A stretch of DNA of 64,000 nt from CAWBQO01 sp963790965 (GTDB lineage: Bacteria > Bacteroidota > Rhodothermia > Rhodothermales > DASSAV01): positions 496,001 through 560,000 of the forward strand of contig CAWBQO010000006.1 of the NCBI GenBank assembly GCA_963790965.1, read 5' to 3'. The notes under the pieces are model-generated. The model did no database searches, had not been told where the DNA came from, and saw only the letters and a program-made list of their open reading frames with translations. Position 1 is the first letter of the stretch. Every line of letters begins with the position of its first letter. Position numbers and translations under genes: made by a program. Shown here piece by piece: positions 63,387 through 64,000 of this stretch.

Positions 63387-64000
63387 TCACCCTTTCCCCA
63401 GCAGCCTGAACATTTCCTTTTTGTACGCCTCCACGCCGGGCTGGTTGAACGGGTTGACGCCGAGCAGATACCCGCTCACGGCGACGGCGTGCTCGAAGAA
63501 GTACAGGCATTCGCCCAGCACGTCGGCGGAGATGCGGTCAATCCACAAGGTCATGTTCGGCACTTCTCCGTTCGTGTGCGCCTGCGCCGTGCCCTCGTAC
63601 GCCTTCCGGTTGATCTCGGTAAGCGTCATTCCTGCCAGATAATTCAGGCCGTCCAGGTTCGCTTCGCTCGACGGAGCCGGCAGATTGCCGCCGTCCTCCT
63701 CGGCCATAAGGAACGTTTCGATGAGGTTGCGCGGCCCTTCCTGCATGAATTGGCCGAGCGAATGCAGATCGGTCGAATACTGCACGCTCGCAGGGAAGAG
63801 TCCCTTGCCTTCCTTGCCCTCACTCTCGCCGTAGAGCTGCTGCCACCATTGCCCAATGCCGGACAGCCTCGGCTCGAAAACGGCGAACACCTCCGTCCCG
63901 TAACCCTGCTGATTGAGGAGGTACCGAGCGGCCGCATAGTCATTCGCCGCGTTCTCTTTCGGATCGTCGAATCGCTTGATGGCGGACGCCGCGCCGTAGA
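63387..64000 (-). CDS. pgi: Glucose-6-phosphate isomerase, 3' part
   Basis: The frame is open to the window edge, so the start lies beyond it. The visible C-terminal half reads NDYAAARYLLNQQGYGTEVF, GIGQWWQQLYGESEGKEGKG, LFPASVQYSTDLHSLGQFMQ and YLLGVNPFNQPGVEAYKKEM, the signature blocks of the Firmicutes-type Pgi, including the ESEGK and DQ/NQPGVEAYK motifs. It interconverts glucose-6-phosphate and fructose-6-phosphate. A cupin gene follows two bases after its stop codon. Confidence 0.94.
   Translation of the reverse strand, partial: YGAASAIKRFDDPKENAANDYAAARYLLNQQGYGTEVFAVFEPRLSGIGQWWQQLYGESEGKEGKGLFPASVQYSTDLHSLGQFMQEGPRNLIETFLMAEEDGGNLPAPSSEANLDGLNYLAGMTLTEINRKAYEGTAQAHTNGEVPNMTLWIDRISADVLGECLYFFEHAVAVSGYLLGVNPFNQPGVEAYKKEMFRLLGKG

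Overview
The window is 64 kb of GC-rich bacterial chromosome with no rRNA, tRNA or CRISPR array that I can see. Two secreted proteins end in type IX secretion (Por) sorting domains (19865-20803 and 52706-54250). Starts are often without a clear Shine-Dalgarno sequence, and ferredoxin-dependent 2-oxoacid oxidoreductases are present. Together these suggest a member of the Bacteroidota/Rhodothermota (FCB) group, possibly Rhodothermales-like. This is an inference from gene content, not a match to a named genome.

Layout. 1-10 kb is surface glycan and lipid export: three GT4 glycosyltransferases, a polytopic membrane protein, a UDP-glucuronate 4-epimerase, and an RND/MMPL exporter with a DUF3047 partner. 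10-19 kb holds an outer-membrane barrel protein, the RNA helicase RhlE, a 2-oxoacid:ferredoxin oxidoreductase (KorA/KorB), a BtpA-family protein, ApaG and ThyA. 19.8-22.9 kb holds two decayed genes on the minus strand. 23-25 kb holds a serine hydrolase and dihydrofolate reductase. 25-26.6 kb holds repeats and a frameshifted VapBC-like pair.

26.6-34.1 kb is the most unusual part. It is a one-strand array of five orphan RHS C-terminal toxin modules, each followed at once by a candidate immunity gene. Each module carries a short, nearly identical piece of the RHS core, but no full-length RHS protein is present. The tips and immunity genes are visibly AT-richer than the rest of the window. The array starts within a few bases of the stop codon of a multi-PAS histidine kinase (34099-37362).

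37-51.5 kb returns to core functions: ArgS, an AlkD fragment cut off by a repeat, a kinase-fold/phosphoribosyltransferase-like gene pair, an MltF-type lytic transglycosylase, a CBS-ACT protein, pyruvate:ferredoxin oxidoreductase (NifJ) and a dihydroorotate-dehydrogenase-like protein. 52-58.7 kb holds an S74-type protein gene split by a T9SS cargo gene, then a minus-strand phage head remnant (XkdF-like protease, major capsid, small membrane proteins) without terminase, portal or tail genes. 59.6-64 kb holds a YpfJ-type metallopeptidase, a membrane-fused winged-helix regulator with a divergent membrane protein, an orphan antitoxin-like gene, a cupin, and the 3' end of glucose-6-phosphate isomerase.

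The larger intergenic gaps (5.5-6.5, 12.2-13.6, 25.1-25.9, 39.6-40.7, 45.2-45.6, 58.7-59.6 kb) are mostly filled by one family of dispersed, partly palindromic repeats. KorB and NifJ, encoded 30 kb apart, both carry similar proline/glycine-rich low-complexity extensions.
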